Positions 6,849-13,480 of a DNA stretch of 13,629 nucleotides are shown piece after piece. The stretch lies in assembly GCA_002335385.1 (NCBI GenBank), contig DCVK01000003.1, forward strand, positions 1 to 13,629. The letters are read 5' to 3'. The notes below the pieces were generated by a model, which ran no database searches, was not told the origin of the DNA, and worked only from the letters and a program-made list of their open reading frames with translations. A program made the position numbers and the translations under genes. The DNA is from Candidatus Aminicenantes bacterium UBA2190. GTDB lineage: Bacteria; Acidobacteriota; Aminicenantia; UBA2199. Position 1 is the first letter of the stretch. The number at the start of each line of letters is the position of its first letter.

Positions 6849-9800
6849 TCACAGCATCGCTTCGATCGCCACCGCCTCGCTGGCGACGGACTCCTTCTCC
6901 GGCCCCTGGCCGCGGTCGCAGTGCAGGCAGCGCCGGGCTTCCTCGATGGCCTCGTCCAGGGTCAGGCCGCGGCTGACCTCCAGCCCCGGGTCGGCGACGC
7001 GCTTCTCCGCGTCCTCTAGGTGCGGCTCCTTGCGGGCGATGGTCTTCAGATAGGCCTCCTCGTCATAGTGCACTTCGACCACCTGGCGCGGCTGGTCGTA
7101 CAGGCTGCCCGGACGCCCGAAGAAGCGGTCGATGGCCATGGCCGCCATGCGGCCCTGGGCCACGCTCTCGATGACGGTCGAGGGATTGACGGCATCGCCG
7201 CCGGCGAACACGCCGTCCATGCTGGTGGCCATGGTGCGGGCATCGACGGCGATGTGGCCGCGCCGGTCCAGGTCGAGCTTGCCGCCGGTGAGCCCCAGGC
7301 TGAGCTTCTGCCCCAGGCAGTAGATGACGGCGCTGGCGCGGATGGTGTACTCGCTGCCCTCGACCGGCACCGGCCGCCGGCGGCCCGAGTCGTCGAAGTC
7401 GGCCAGGTCGGTCTTGATGCAGTGCAGGCCACTGACCTTGCCGGCCTTGCCGACGACCTGGAGCGGGTTGACCAGGAAATCCATCTCCACGCCTTCCTCT
7501 TCGGCGCCAATCAATTCTTCCAGCTGGGCCGGCATCTCGTTGCGCGTGCGCCGGTAGACCAGGCGCACGTTGCGCACGCCCAGGCGGCGGGCCATGCGCG
7601 CGGCGTCCATGGCGGTGGAACCGCCGCCGATGACGACCACGTCGTCACCGAGGTTCACCTTGCTGCCCAGGTTGACCTCGCGCAGGAAGTCGATCCCGGA
7701 GTAAACTCCCTTGAGCCCGTTGCCATCGATGTTCAACTTCTGCGCCTGGTGGGCGCCGCTGCCGATGAACACGGCGCGATAGCCCTTCTTCTGCAGGTCC
7801 TCGACCAGCGCCACCGGCGAGTTGTACTTGATCTCGACGCCGGACCTTTCGATCACGGCGATCTCGGCCTGCAGCTTGTCCTTGGGCAGGCGAAAATCGG
7901 GGATGCCCACCTTCATCATGCCGCCGGCCACCTTCAGGGCCTCATAAACCACCGGCTTGTAGCCCAGACGCGTCAGGTAGAAGGCGCAGGCCAGCCCCGC
8001 CGGGCCGGCGCCGACCACGGCCACCTTCTCCTGGTGGGGCTTCTGTGGCGGGGCGAAGCCCAGCCCCTCGTCGATGGCCCAGTCGGCGAACAGGCGCTTG
8101 ATCTCGCGGATGGCCAGTGGCTGGTCGTACTTGCCGCGCGAGCACTTCTTCTCGCAGAACGCGGGGCAGACGCGCCCGCAGACGATGGGGAAGGGGTTGT
8201 TCTGCATGTGCTGGTAGTAGGCTTCGCGGCGGCGGCCGTCGCCCATGTGCGAGACGTAGGAGGCGGCGTCCACGCCCGCCGGGCAGGCGTTGACGCAGGG
8301 CGCCGCGAAGAGGGCGGCGCAGACGCCGGCCGAGCAGCGCTGGTCCTGGATGTGCTCGATGTATTCGTGCTTGAAGTACTTGATGGTCGAGATGACCGGG
8401 TTGGGAGCGGCCTGCCCGAGGCCGCACAGCGAGGTGGCGCGCACCGTGTAGGCCAGGCTTTCCAGATTTTCCAGGTCCGCCATGGAGCCCGTGCCATTGG
8501 TGATCTTCTCCAGCAGGGAGTGCATCTGCTTCAGCCCGACGCGGCAGGGGACGCACTGGCCGCACGACTCCTCGAGCGAGAACTCGAGGAAGTACTTGGC
8601 CATGTTGACCATGCAGCTGTCCTCGTCCAGGACGATCAGTCCGCCCGAGCCCATGATCGAGCCCAGCTGCTTCAGCGACTCGTAGTCCAGCGGCGTGTTG
8701 AGATACTTGGCCGGGATGCAGCCGCCGGAGGGCCCCCCGGTCTGGGCCGCCTTGAAGGCCTTGCCGCCGGGGATGCCGCCGCCGATGTCGAAGACCAGCT
8801 CGCCCAGGGTGATGCCCATGGGCACCTCCACCAGGCCGGTGTTGGTCACCTTGCCCGAGAGGGCGAAGACCTTGGTGCCCTTGCTTTTCTCGGTGCCGAT
8901 GGCCGCGAACCACTCCCAGCCGTTGAGAATGATGTGGCGGATGGTGGCCAGGGTCTCGACGTTGTTGATCACCGAGGGCTTGCCCCACAGCCCCTTGACT
9001 GCCGGGAAAGGCGGCTTGGGGCGCGGCTGGCCGCGCAGCCCTTCGACCGAGGCCATCAGCGCCGTCTCCTCGCCGCAGACGAAGGCGCCGGCGCCCATGC
9101 GCAACTCGACGTCGAAATGGAAGTCGGTCTCGAAAATGTTCCTGCCCAGCAGCCCCATTTCGCGGGCCTGGGCGATGGCCGTGTTCAGCCGTTCGATGGC
9201 CAGGGGGTATTCGGCGCGCACATAGATGTAGCCCTTGTCGGCGCCGATGGCATAGCCGGCGATGGCCATGCCCTCGAGCACGGAATGCGGGTCACCCTCG
9301 AGCACGGCGCGGTCCATGAAGGCGCCGGGATCGCCCTCGTCGGCGTTGCACAGGACGTATTTCTGGCCGCCCGGGCTGTCGTAGGCGAACTTCCACTTCA
9401 GGCCGGTGGAGAAGCCGGCGCCGCCGCGGCCGCGCAGGCCCGACCGGGTCATGACGTCGATCACCTGCTCGCGGGTCATCCGGGTCAGCGCCGAGCCCAG
9501 GGCCTCGTAGCCGCGCTGGGCGATATACTCGCCGACGTTCTCCGGGTCGATGCGGCCGCAGTTGGAAAGGACGATCTTCAGCTGCTTCTCGAAGAACGGC
9601 ACCTGCTTCTTCTGCTCGACGATCTTGCGCGCCTCGGGCGCCTGCCACAAGTGCTCCAACACCGGCCGGCCCTTGAGGAAGTGCTCCTGGACGATCGTGG
9701 CGGCATCCTCATCCTTAAGCTTGATGTAGAAGGAGCCGTCCGGATAGACGACCATGACCGGCCCCAGCTCGCAGGGACCCATGCAGCCGGTCTCCACGAC

Positions 9801-9923
9801 GTTGATCTCCTCGCTCAGGCCGCTCTTCTCTATTTCTTCCAGCAGTTTTTTCTTGAATTCATGGCTGTGGGAGGAGATGCAGGCACCGCCGCCGCAGATC
9901 AGCACGTCCAGCCGTTTGTTCAT
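6849..9923 (-). CDS. Fusion flavoprotein: NuoF/HndC diaphorase joined to GltD/NfnB-like NAD(P)H oxidoreductase
   Basis: A 1024-aa fusion. Residues 1-90 form a thioredoxin-fold [2Fe-2S] domain with all ligands (C10, C15, C47, C51). The NuoF core follows: FMN loop GRGGAG (165-170), CNADEGDPGAF, GAGAFVCGEETAL (277-289), and N3 [4Fe-4S] ligands C454, C457, C460 and C500. Where HndC/HydB usually carries two ferredoxin clusters, this protein has a CSAGVC motif (530-535), then a cysteine-rich GltD N-terminal region (C543, C547, C582, C586, C590, C594). A GltD/NfnB-like double Rossmann domain comes next: FAD site VGAGPAG (637-643), dinucleotide site VIGGGSTAMDAAR (764-776), NADP-favouring YRRTRNEMPA (790-799), FAD-contacting FAGGDAVNPSTVIESVAQGR (906-925) and a terminal CLHC. 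It resembles Stn-type transhydrogenases, with one NAD(H) site and one NADP(H) site in one chain. Electron bifurcation is inference. It begins 13 bases after the hndB-like gene. Confidence 0.93.
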   Translation of the reverse strand: MNKRLDVLICGGGACISSHSHEFKKKLLEEIEKSGLSEEINVVETGCMGPCELGPVMVVYPDGSFYIKLKDEDAATIVQEHFLKGRPVLEHLWQAPEARKIVEQKKQVPFFEKQLKIVLSNCGRIDPENVGEYIAQRGYEALGSALTRMTREQVIDVMTRSGLRGRGGAGFSTGLKWKFAYDSPGGQKYVLCNADEGDPGAFMDRAVLEGDPHSVLEGMAIAGYAIGADKGYIYVRAEYPLAIERLNTAIAQAREMGLLGRNIFETDFHFDVELRMGAGAFVCGEETALMASVEGLRGQPRPKPPFPAVKGLWGKPSVINNVETLATIRHIILNGWEWFAAIGTEKSKGTKVFALSGKVTNTGLVEVPMGITLGELVFDIGGGIPGGKAFKAAQTGGPSGGCIPAKYLNTPLDYESLKQLGSIMGSGGLIVLDEDSCMVNMAKYFLEFSLEESCGQCVPCRVGLKQMHSLLEKITNGTGSMADLENLESLAYTVRATSLCGLGQAAPNPVISTIKYFKHEYIEHIQDQRCSAGVCAALFAAPCVNACPAGVDAASYVSHMGDGRRREAYYQHMQNNPFPIVCGRVCPAFCEKKCSRGKYDQPLAIREIKRLFADWAIDEGLGFAPPQKPHQEKVAVVGAGPAGLACAFYLTRLGYKPVVYEALKVAGGMMKVGIPDFRLPKDKLQAEIAVIERSGVEIKYNSPVALVEDLQKKGYRAVFIGSGAHQAQKLNIDGNGLKGVYSGIDFLREVNLGSKVNLGDDVVVIGGGSTAMDAARMARRLGVRNVRLVYRRTRNEMPAQLEELIGAEEEGVEMDFLVNPLQVVGKAGKVSGLHCIKTDLADFDDSGRRRPVPVEGSEYTIRASAVIYCLGQKLSLGLTGGKLDLDRRGHIAVDARTMATSMDGVFAGGDAVNPSTVIESVAQGRMAAMAIDRFFGRPGSLYDQPRQVVEVHYDEEAYLKTIARKEPHLEDAEKRVADPGLEVSRGLTLDEAIEEARRCLHCDRGQGPEKESVASEAVAIEAML

Positions 9924-9936
9924 GACGCCCTCGCTG

Positions 9937-10299
9937 TTATTCCTTGACTTCGATGATGGATGCGGATACCGGGTTGCCGTTGACCAGGTGCTCGGCGACG
10001 ATCTTGCGGGCCAACTCGCCCGTGACGTTGCCGTAGACCACCGACGGCTTGCCCTCCTCGCTGACGGTGACGATCGGCTCGTGGGAGCTGAGGCCGCGCT
10101 CGCCGGCCTGGGTGACGATGACGTCGCGCAGGTCGCGCTTTTCGATCTCGTCCAGGAAGGCCTTCAGCGTCTCGCGGGCGCCGGCGGCGATGCCACTCGT
10201 GCCCATGCCCACCACCACCCGCAGCCGCGTCTTGGCGGCGCGCAGCAGCATGTCCTTCTCCGTTTTTTCCCTTATCTTCTTCAGGTCCTCGAGTTTCAT
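9937..10299 (-). CDS. hndB: HndB-like thioredoxin-fold protein lacking all cluster cysteines
   Basis: A 120-aa protein; the ATG at 10299 overlaps the nuoE-like stop (ATGA) and has a strong AAGGAGG site. It matches the small ferredoxin-like subunit found between NuoE and NuoF in HndABCD-type operons: MKLEDLKKIREKTEKDM, then VVVGMGTSGIAAGARE, then YGNVTGELARKIVAEHLVNGNPV. Family members as I know them bind [2Fe-2S] through cysteines in GMGTCGIAAGAR and in a GCIGLC segment. Here the first is Ser35 and the second region reads GERGLSS. The whole protein has no cysteine, so it cannot hold that cluster. It may be a structural subunit of the NuoE1/fusion module. The reading frame and ribosome site are intact, so it is unlikely to be a pseudogene. 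The symbol reflects family and position, not proven function. Confidence 0.82.
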   Translation of the reverse strand: MKLEDLKKIREKTEKDMLLRAAKTRLRVVVGMGTSGIAAGARETLKAFLDEIEKRDLRDVIVTQAGERGLSSHEPIVTVSEEGKPSVVYGNVTGELARKIVAEHLVNGNPVSASIIEVKE

Positions 10300-10835
10300 T
10301 TTTCCTCCTTGTCTTTGACGACGCCTTCCCGGGCGGCGGCCGCGGTCCGGGCCTTCATTTCGCGCAGGATCTGGACGGCCTTCTGGGGATTGAGGCGGCC
10401 GTGCACCTCCTCGTCGAGCATCAGCACCGGCGCCAGTCCGCAGGCACCGAAGCAGCGGGCCGTGGACAGGGTATAGAAGCGGTCGGCGGTGGTGCCCCCC
10501 ACCTGGATGCCCAGCTCCTTCTCCAGGGCCTTGATGATCTCCGAAGCGCCCTTTACGTGGCAGGCCGTTCCCAGGCACATGTTGACGATATGGTCGCCGA
10601 TAGGGTCCATGCGGAAAAAGTTGTAGAAGGTGACCACGCCGAATACCCTGGAGAGGGACACGTTGAGCTCGCGGGCGACGAAATGCTGGACCTCCAGCGG
10701 CAGGTAGCCGAAGATCTTTTGCGCCCGGTGCAGGACCTGGATCAGGGGGCCGGGGACCTCGCGGCTGGCGTCGATGAACCGTTTCAGCTCCCGGTACTGT
10801 TCGTTGTCCGGGATATGGAGCGCTTGAGCTTCCAT
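10296..10835 (-). CDS. hndA: NuoE-like [2Fe-2S] subunit, first copy (HndA/StnA type)
   Basis: A 179-aa thioredoxin-fold [2Fe-2S] subunit. The N-terminal helical part (residues about 10-75) carries the VLHRAQKIFGYLP and VFGVVTFYNFF patterns of NuoE/HndA. The cluster ligands C87, C92, C128 and C132 are all present (CLGTAC, then CFGAC). A charged tail after about residue 160 extends past the family core. The ATG has an AGGAGG site 6 bases upstream, and the stop overlaps the hndB-like start by 4 bases. The order NuoE, HndB, NuoF reproduces HndABC of NADP-reducing hydrogenases, so this copy should work with the 1024-aa fusion protein. No HndD-type hydrogenase follows. The subunit call is firm; the symbol is by family and order. 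Confidence 0.92.
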   Translation of the reverse strand: MEAQALHIPDNEQYRELKRFIDASREVPGPLIQVLHRAQKIFGYLPLEVQHFVARELNVSLSRVFGVVTFYNFFRMDPIGDHIVNMCLGTACHVKGASEIIKALEKELGIQVGGTTADRFYTLSTARCFGACGLAPVLMLDEEVHGRLNPQKAVQILREMKARTAAAAREGVVKDKEEK

Positions 10836-10898
10836 GGCGAGCCTCCTATCTATGAAGAAACCTAGTGATTCGCAAAGGACGAGCCTGGGACCAGCGCG

Positions 10899-11234
10899 TC
10901 ATCGACCGGGGCAGAGCAGGGCATAGAGCTTGCCGGCGACGGTGAAGGAGTCGTCGGCGCTGCCGAGGATGAAAAGACCTTCCTGCTCCGCCCGGGCCAG
11001 CACGGGGGGCTCGGGCTCGCTGCCGCGGCTGAGGACGATACCCGCCAGCTTCTTCAGCTGGGCCACGGCGACGATGTTCAGGTGGCGCTGCACGGTAATC
11101 CACAGGCAGCCCTCCTCGGCATTGGCGATGACGTCGGAGAGCAGGTCGGACACATAGCCGCTGGTGACCTCCTGCTCCCGGCCCGCGGCCAGGATCTTCA
11201 AATCCAGCTTGTCGGCGACTTCTTTGACCAGCAT
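10899..11234 (-). CDS. DRTGG-domain protein, first gene of the formate operon
   Basis: A 111-aa single-domain protein. The frame is open up to 11330, but the ATG at 11234 has an AGGAGA site 6 bases upstream, and the earlier residues look like leader sequence. The body (GYVSDLLSDVIANAEEG, then ITVQRHLNIVAVAQL, then FTVAGKLYAL) matches stand-alone DRTGG proteins common in [FeFe]-hydrogenase clusters of anaerobes. There is no P-loop, so it is not an HPr-kinase-like enzyme by itself. The role is unknown; a ligand-sensing or partner-binding part is plausible. It is 63 bases upstream of hndA in the same direction and is probably cotranscribed from the promoter near 11343-11371. The protein at 12174-12533 is a divergent paralog that aligns along the full length. 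Confidence 0.82.
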   Translation of the reverse strand: MLVKEVADKLDLKILAAGREQEVTSGYVSDLLSDVIANAEEGCLWITVQRHLNIVAVAQLKKLAGIVLSRGSEPEPPVLARAEQEGLFILGSADDSFTVAGKLYALLCPGR

Positions 11235-11292
11235 CTCATTTCTCCTGGGACCGAGGGATAATCGGCAGGGATGGCCTGCTTCCTCCAGCCCC

Positions 11293-11328
11293 AAAAAAAC
11301 GAATCCCGGGCGCGGGCCGCCCCGGATC
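11293..11328 (-). promoter_or_regulatory. GC-rich leader hairpin followed by a T7 run (possible attenuator)
   Basis: In the predicted 5' leader of the formate operon, about 10 bases after the expected transcription start, CCGGG (11325-11321) can pair with CCCGG (11310-11306), with some extra pairing outside and inside. Seven T residues follow at 11299-11293. The T run starts several bases after the stem, which is looser than in a standard terminator, so an attenuator role is only a suggestion. It lies about 60 bases before the ATG of the DRTGG gene. Confidence 0.35.
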
Positions 11329-11342
11329 AATTTCAGATTGCT

Positions 11343-11371
11343 AGTTTATTAAAATTATGAGGAAAAGTCAA
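11343..11371 (-). promoter_or_regulatory. Sigma-70-like promoter for the formate dehydrogenase operon
   Basis: On the minus strand a TTGACT -35 box (11371-11366) and a TAAACT -10 box (11348-11343) are 17 bases apart, matching 5 of 6 and 4 of 6 consensus positions, in a locally AT-rich stretch. It points at the first gene of the operon, leaving a leader of about 100 bases. Transcription start would be near 11336. Confidence 0.6.
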
Positions 11372-11474
11372 GAAATAATTTGCGTCATAATTTTATTTAC
11401 CGCGTACCGCGCCCCAGGGCCAAGTGAAGGGCAGGAGGCCGGGCGGGAAAGTCAACGCTCGATAGCATTCCGTC

Positions 11475-11516
11475 CACTTTTCACTTTTCACTATTCACTA
11501 TTCACTTTTCACTTGA
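11475..11516. repeat. Heptamer tandem array (CACTWTT), 6 units
   Basis: Six 7-nt units are in perfect phase from 11475: CACTTTT, CACTTTT, CACTATT, CACTATT, CACTTTT and CACTTGA. It ends 12 bases before the -35 box of the rubrerythrin promoter candidate. It is non-coding and shares the 7-nt period, but not the unit sequence, with the arrays at either end of the window. Confidence 0.85.
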
Positions 11517-11528
11517 AACAGCCGGCGA

Positions 11529-11557
11529 TTGCAGAAAAGTTCCATCTTTGCTACAAT
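11529..11557 (+). promoter_or_regulatory. Promoter candidate for the rubrerythrin operon
   Basis: TTGCAG (11529-11534) and TACAAT (11552-11557) are 17 bases apart. The -10 box matches 5 of 6 consensus positions and the -35 box only its first three. It would give a leader of about 20 bases carrying the GGAGG ribosome site at 11576-11580. Confidence 0.55.
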
Positions 11558-11585
11558 GCGACTCTGCATAATCCCGGAGGTGGCC

Positions 11586-12140
11586 ATGAGCGAATTTTAC
11601 AAGTGTTCCATATGCGGCAAGATCGTCAAGGTGATCGCCGAGGGCAAGGGGCAGCTGGTCTGCTGCAACCAGCCCATGGACGTGATCTCCACCTTCAAGT
11701 CGGCGGACGAAGTGCTGGATTTCGCCATCGAGAAGGAGGAGGAGGCGCGGCTGTTCTACCTGGAATGGGCGGAAAAGCTCGAAAGCAAGGCCCTGAGCGA
11801 AGAGTTCATCCGTTTCGCCGGCGAGGAGAACAAGCACAAGGAGAAGCTGCAGCGCGTCAAAAGCGGCAGCATCTTCCAACCGGCGGCCCGGCAGGTGACC
11901 GACCTCAAGATCGTCGACTACCTGGTCGACATCACCCCCACCCCGGAGATGGACTACCAGGAAGCGCTGATCGTGGCCATGCGCCGCGAAAAGGCCTCGT
12001 TCAAGCTGTACAACGACCTGGCGGCCATGGCCCAGGACGACCGGCTGCGCGACACCTTCCTGGCCCTCGCCCAGGAGGAGGCCAAGCACAAGCTGCGCCT
12101 GGAGACCGAGTACGAAAAGGAGATCTACAGCGAGAACTGA
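11586..12140 (+). CDS. Rubrerythrin-like protein: N-terminal desulforedoxin plus ferritin-like di-iron domain
   Basis: A 184-aa cytoplasmic protein likely to detoxify peroxide or handle iron in an anaerobe. The ATG at 11586 has GGAGG 5 bases upstream; the frame is open upstream but without coding signal. Residues 4-31 are a desulforedoxin-type FeCys4 knuckle with C7, C10 and the adjacent pair C26-C27. Residues about 40-180 are a four-helix ferritin-like domain with two EExKH motifs (ligands E81/H84 and E165/H168) and further helix glutamates near E52 and E135. Ordinary rubrerythrin has a C-terminal rubredoxin; here the iron centre is N-terminal and of the smaller desulforedoxin type. It is the first gene of a three-gene plus-strand operon, ahead of the DRTGG and CBS-ATPase genes. 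Physiological electron donor unknown. Confidence 0.9.
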   Translation: MSEFYKCSICGKIVKVIAEGKGQLVCCNQPMDVISTFKSADEVLDFAIEKEEEARLFYLEWAEKLESKALSEEFIRFAGEENKHKEKLQRVKSGSIFQPAARQVTDLKIVDYLVDITPTPEMDYQEALIVAMRREKASFKLYNDLAAMAQDDRLRDTFLALAQEEAKHKLRLETEYEKEIYSEN

Positions 12141-12173
12141 AGCACCCGCCTGCGCGGAGGAAGGAACAGGAAC

Positions 12174-12533
12174 ATGATCAGGGTACGCGACATCGTGGCA
12201 CTGCTGGACGCCGAGATTCTCTCCGGCGAGAACAAGCTGGACGAGGAGGTGAGGTCGGTCGGCGCCAGCGACATGATCAGCGACATCCTGGCCCTGACGC
12301 AGCCGGGCATGGTCGTGCTGACCGGCTACACCTATCCGCAGGTGATCCGCTCCGCCCTGGTCACCGACCTGCTGGGGCTCGTCGTGGTGCGCGGCAAGAA
12401 CGTCGCACCCGAGACCATCGCCTACGCGCGCGAGAACAACTTCCTGCTGCTGCGCACCCGCGGCTATCTCTATTCCTCCTGCGGCAAGATCTATGCCATG
12501 GGCCTGCGGGGCGCCGATGCCGGAAAGGAATAA
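12174..12533 (+). CDS. DRTGG-domain protein, second copy
   Basis: A 119-aa single-domain protein. The ATG at 12174 follows a GGAGGAAGG site, 33 bases after the rubrerythrin stop. Segments GASDMISDILALTQPGMVVLTG, LLGLVVVRGKN and LYSSCGKIYAMGL line up along the whole length with the DRTGG protein at 10899-11234, so the two are paralogs. There is no P-loop or other catalytic motif. Its stop overlaps the start of the CBS-ATPase gene by 17 bases, suggesting coupled translation and a shared role. Proteins of this pair type are typical companions of [FeFe]-hydrogenase operons in anaerobes. The molecular function is unknown to me. Confidence 0.85.
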   Translation: MIRVRDIVALLDAEILSGENKLDEEVRSVGASDMISDILALTQPGMVVLTGYTYPQVIRSALVTDLLGLVVVRGKNVAPETIAYARENNFLLLRTRGYLYSSCGKIYAMGLRGADAGKE

Positions 12534-13464
12534 CTTATCCCGCTACGCCGCCATTTTCGAAGACCTGAAGGCCGGCGACATCATGAGCACCCGGGTGGTG
12601 GAGATCGCCGCCGACAAGAAGATCGCCCACGCCAAGGAGCTGATGAAGATCAAGAAGATCTCGGGCATGCCGGTGGTCGACGAGAACCGGCACCTGGTGG
12701 GCATCATCAGCATCGAGGACATCATCCACGCCCTGGAGTTCAACACGATCAACGACCCCATCCGCCGCATCATGTCCGCCGACGTCGTGACCCTGCGCCG
12801 GGACGACCCGCTGGCCGCGGTGGTGGACAAGTTCGAGAGCTTCAAGTTCGGCCGCTTCCCGGTCGTGGAGGACGACGGGCGCGTCTGCGGCATCATCAGC
12901 AAGGAAGACATCCTGCACGGCATCCTGGAGAAGTTCAATCTCATCTACATCCACGACCAGAAGCGCACCAGCACCCTGAACACCGAGTACTCCTCCATTA
13001 CCGGCGAGAAGCTGAACGCCGAGGAGGCCAACTTCCACTACGGCATCGACAGCGGCGACATCGACGCCGCCGGCAGCGGCGCGGCCATGCTCAAGCAGTT
13101 CCTGGCCGGCAAGAACTTCCACAACGACATCGTGCGCCGCGTCGGCGTGGCCACCTACGAGGCCGAGACCAACGTGGTCATCCACAGCAAGGGCCACGGC
13201 GACATCTATTTCTTCCAGGACGAGGACCGCTTCATCGTGCGCGTGGTGGACAACGGCGTCGGCATCGAGGACCTGGACAAGGCCATGAAGGAGGGCTACT
13301 CCACCGCCCCCGACCATATCCGCGAGCGCGGCTTCGGGGCCGGCATGGGCATCGCCAACATGAAGCGCTTCGCCGACAAGCTGGTGATCATCTCCGAGAA
13401 GGGGGTCGGCACGCAGGTGGAGATGATCTTCTACCTGCCCACCCAGACCTGGCCGCTGATCTAG
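12517..13464 (+). CDS. CBS-pair protein with C-terminal anti-sigma-factor-type ATPase domain
   Basis: 315 aa from the ATG at 12517, which I prefer to the in-frame ATG at 12493 because it overlaps the previous gene less; neither has a strong ribosome site. Residues about 16-140 are two CBS motifs (DIMSTRVVEIAADKKI, SGMPVVDENRHLVGIIS, FGRFPVVEDDGRVCGIIS), a fold that usually binds adenine nucleotides. Residues about 180-308 are a GHKL ATPase of the SpoIIAB/RsbW type: N-box with E215, N219 and H223 (EAETNVVIH), G1 box DNGVGI (245-250) and G2 box GFGAGMGIANM (272-282). The SpoIIAB-like Glu, Asn and His are kept, so ATP binding and Ser/Thr kinase activity are plausible. I infer that it senses energy charge and acts on a partner. 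No STAS antagonist or sigma factor is in the window; the DRTGG proteins are candidate partners. Confidence 0.88.
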   Translation: MPERNNLSRYAAIFEDLKAGDIMSTRVVEIAADKKIAHAKELMKIKKISGMPVVDENRHLVGIISIEDIIHALEFNTINDPIRRIMSADVVTLRRDDPLAAVVDKFESFKFGRFPVVEDDGRVCGIISKEDILHGILEKFNLIYIHDQKRTSTLNTEYSSITGEKLNAEEANFHYGIDSGDIDAAGSGAAMLKQFLAGKNFHNDIVRRVGVATYEAETNVVIHSKGHGDIYFFQDEDRFIVRVVDNGVGIEDLDKAMKEGYSTAPDHIRERGFGAGMGIANMKRFADKLVIISEKGVGTQVEMIFYLPTQTWPLI

Positions 13465-13480
13465 GGCGAAGCGCCCGCTC

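Larger units (their letters stand above)
11235..11585. promoter_or_regulatory. Divergent control region between the formate operon and the regulatory operon
   Basis: About 350 bases without a credible gene, markedly AT-rich between roughly 11331 and 11400. It contains a minus-strand promoter candidate (11343-11371), a leader hairpin with a T7 run (11293-11328), a heptamer array (11475-11516) and a plus-strand promoter candidate (11529-11557). I recognise no operator palindrome or riboswitch. Confidence 0.65.

Noticed and set aside
7020..9947. Very long plus-strand open frame opposite the NuoF-GltD fusion
   Set aside because: The minus strand encodes a protein with complete cofactor motifs. 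The opposite frame is low-complexity, rich in Ala, Gly, His and Asp, as expected for the complement of GC-rich codons.
2051..10835. [FeFe]-hydrogenase (HndD/HydA) operon
   Set aside because: HndA-, HndB- and HndC-like genes are present, but no H-cluster motif (TSCCPxW or FMxCPGGC) occurs. The catalytic subunit is a formate dehydrogenase.
10836..10898. Internal promoter between the DRTGG gene and hndA
   Set aside because: TTGCGA and TAGATA are 17 bases apart, but the -10 match is poor. The 63-base gap fits a simple operon spacer.
13464..13476. Small GGGCG-AAG-CGCCC hairpin right at the CBS-ATPase stop
   Set aside because: A 5-bp stem with no T tract after it. Not enough to call a terminator.
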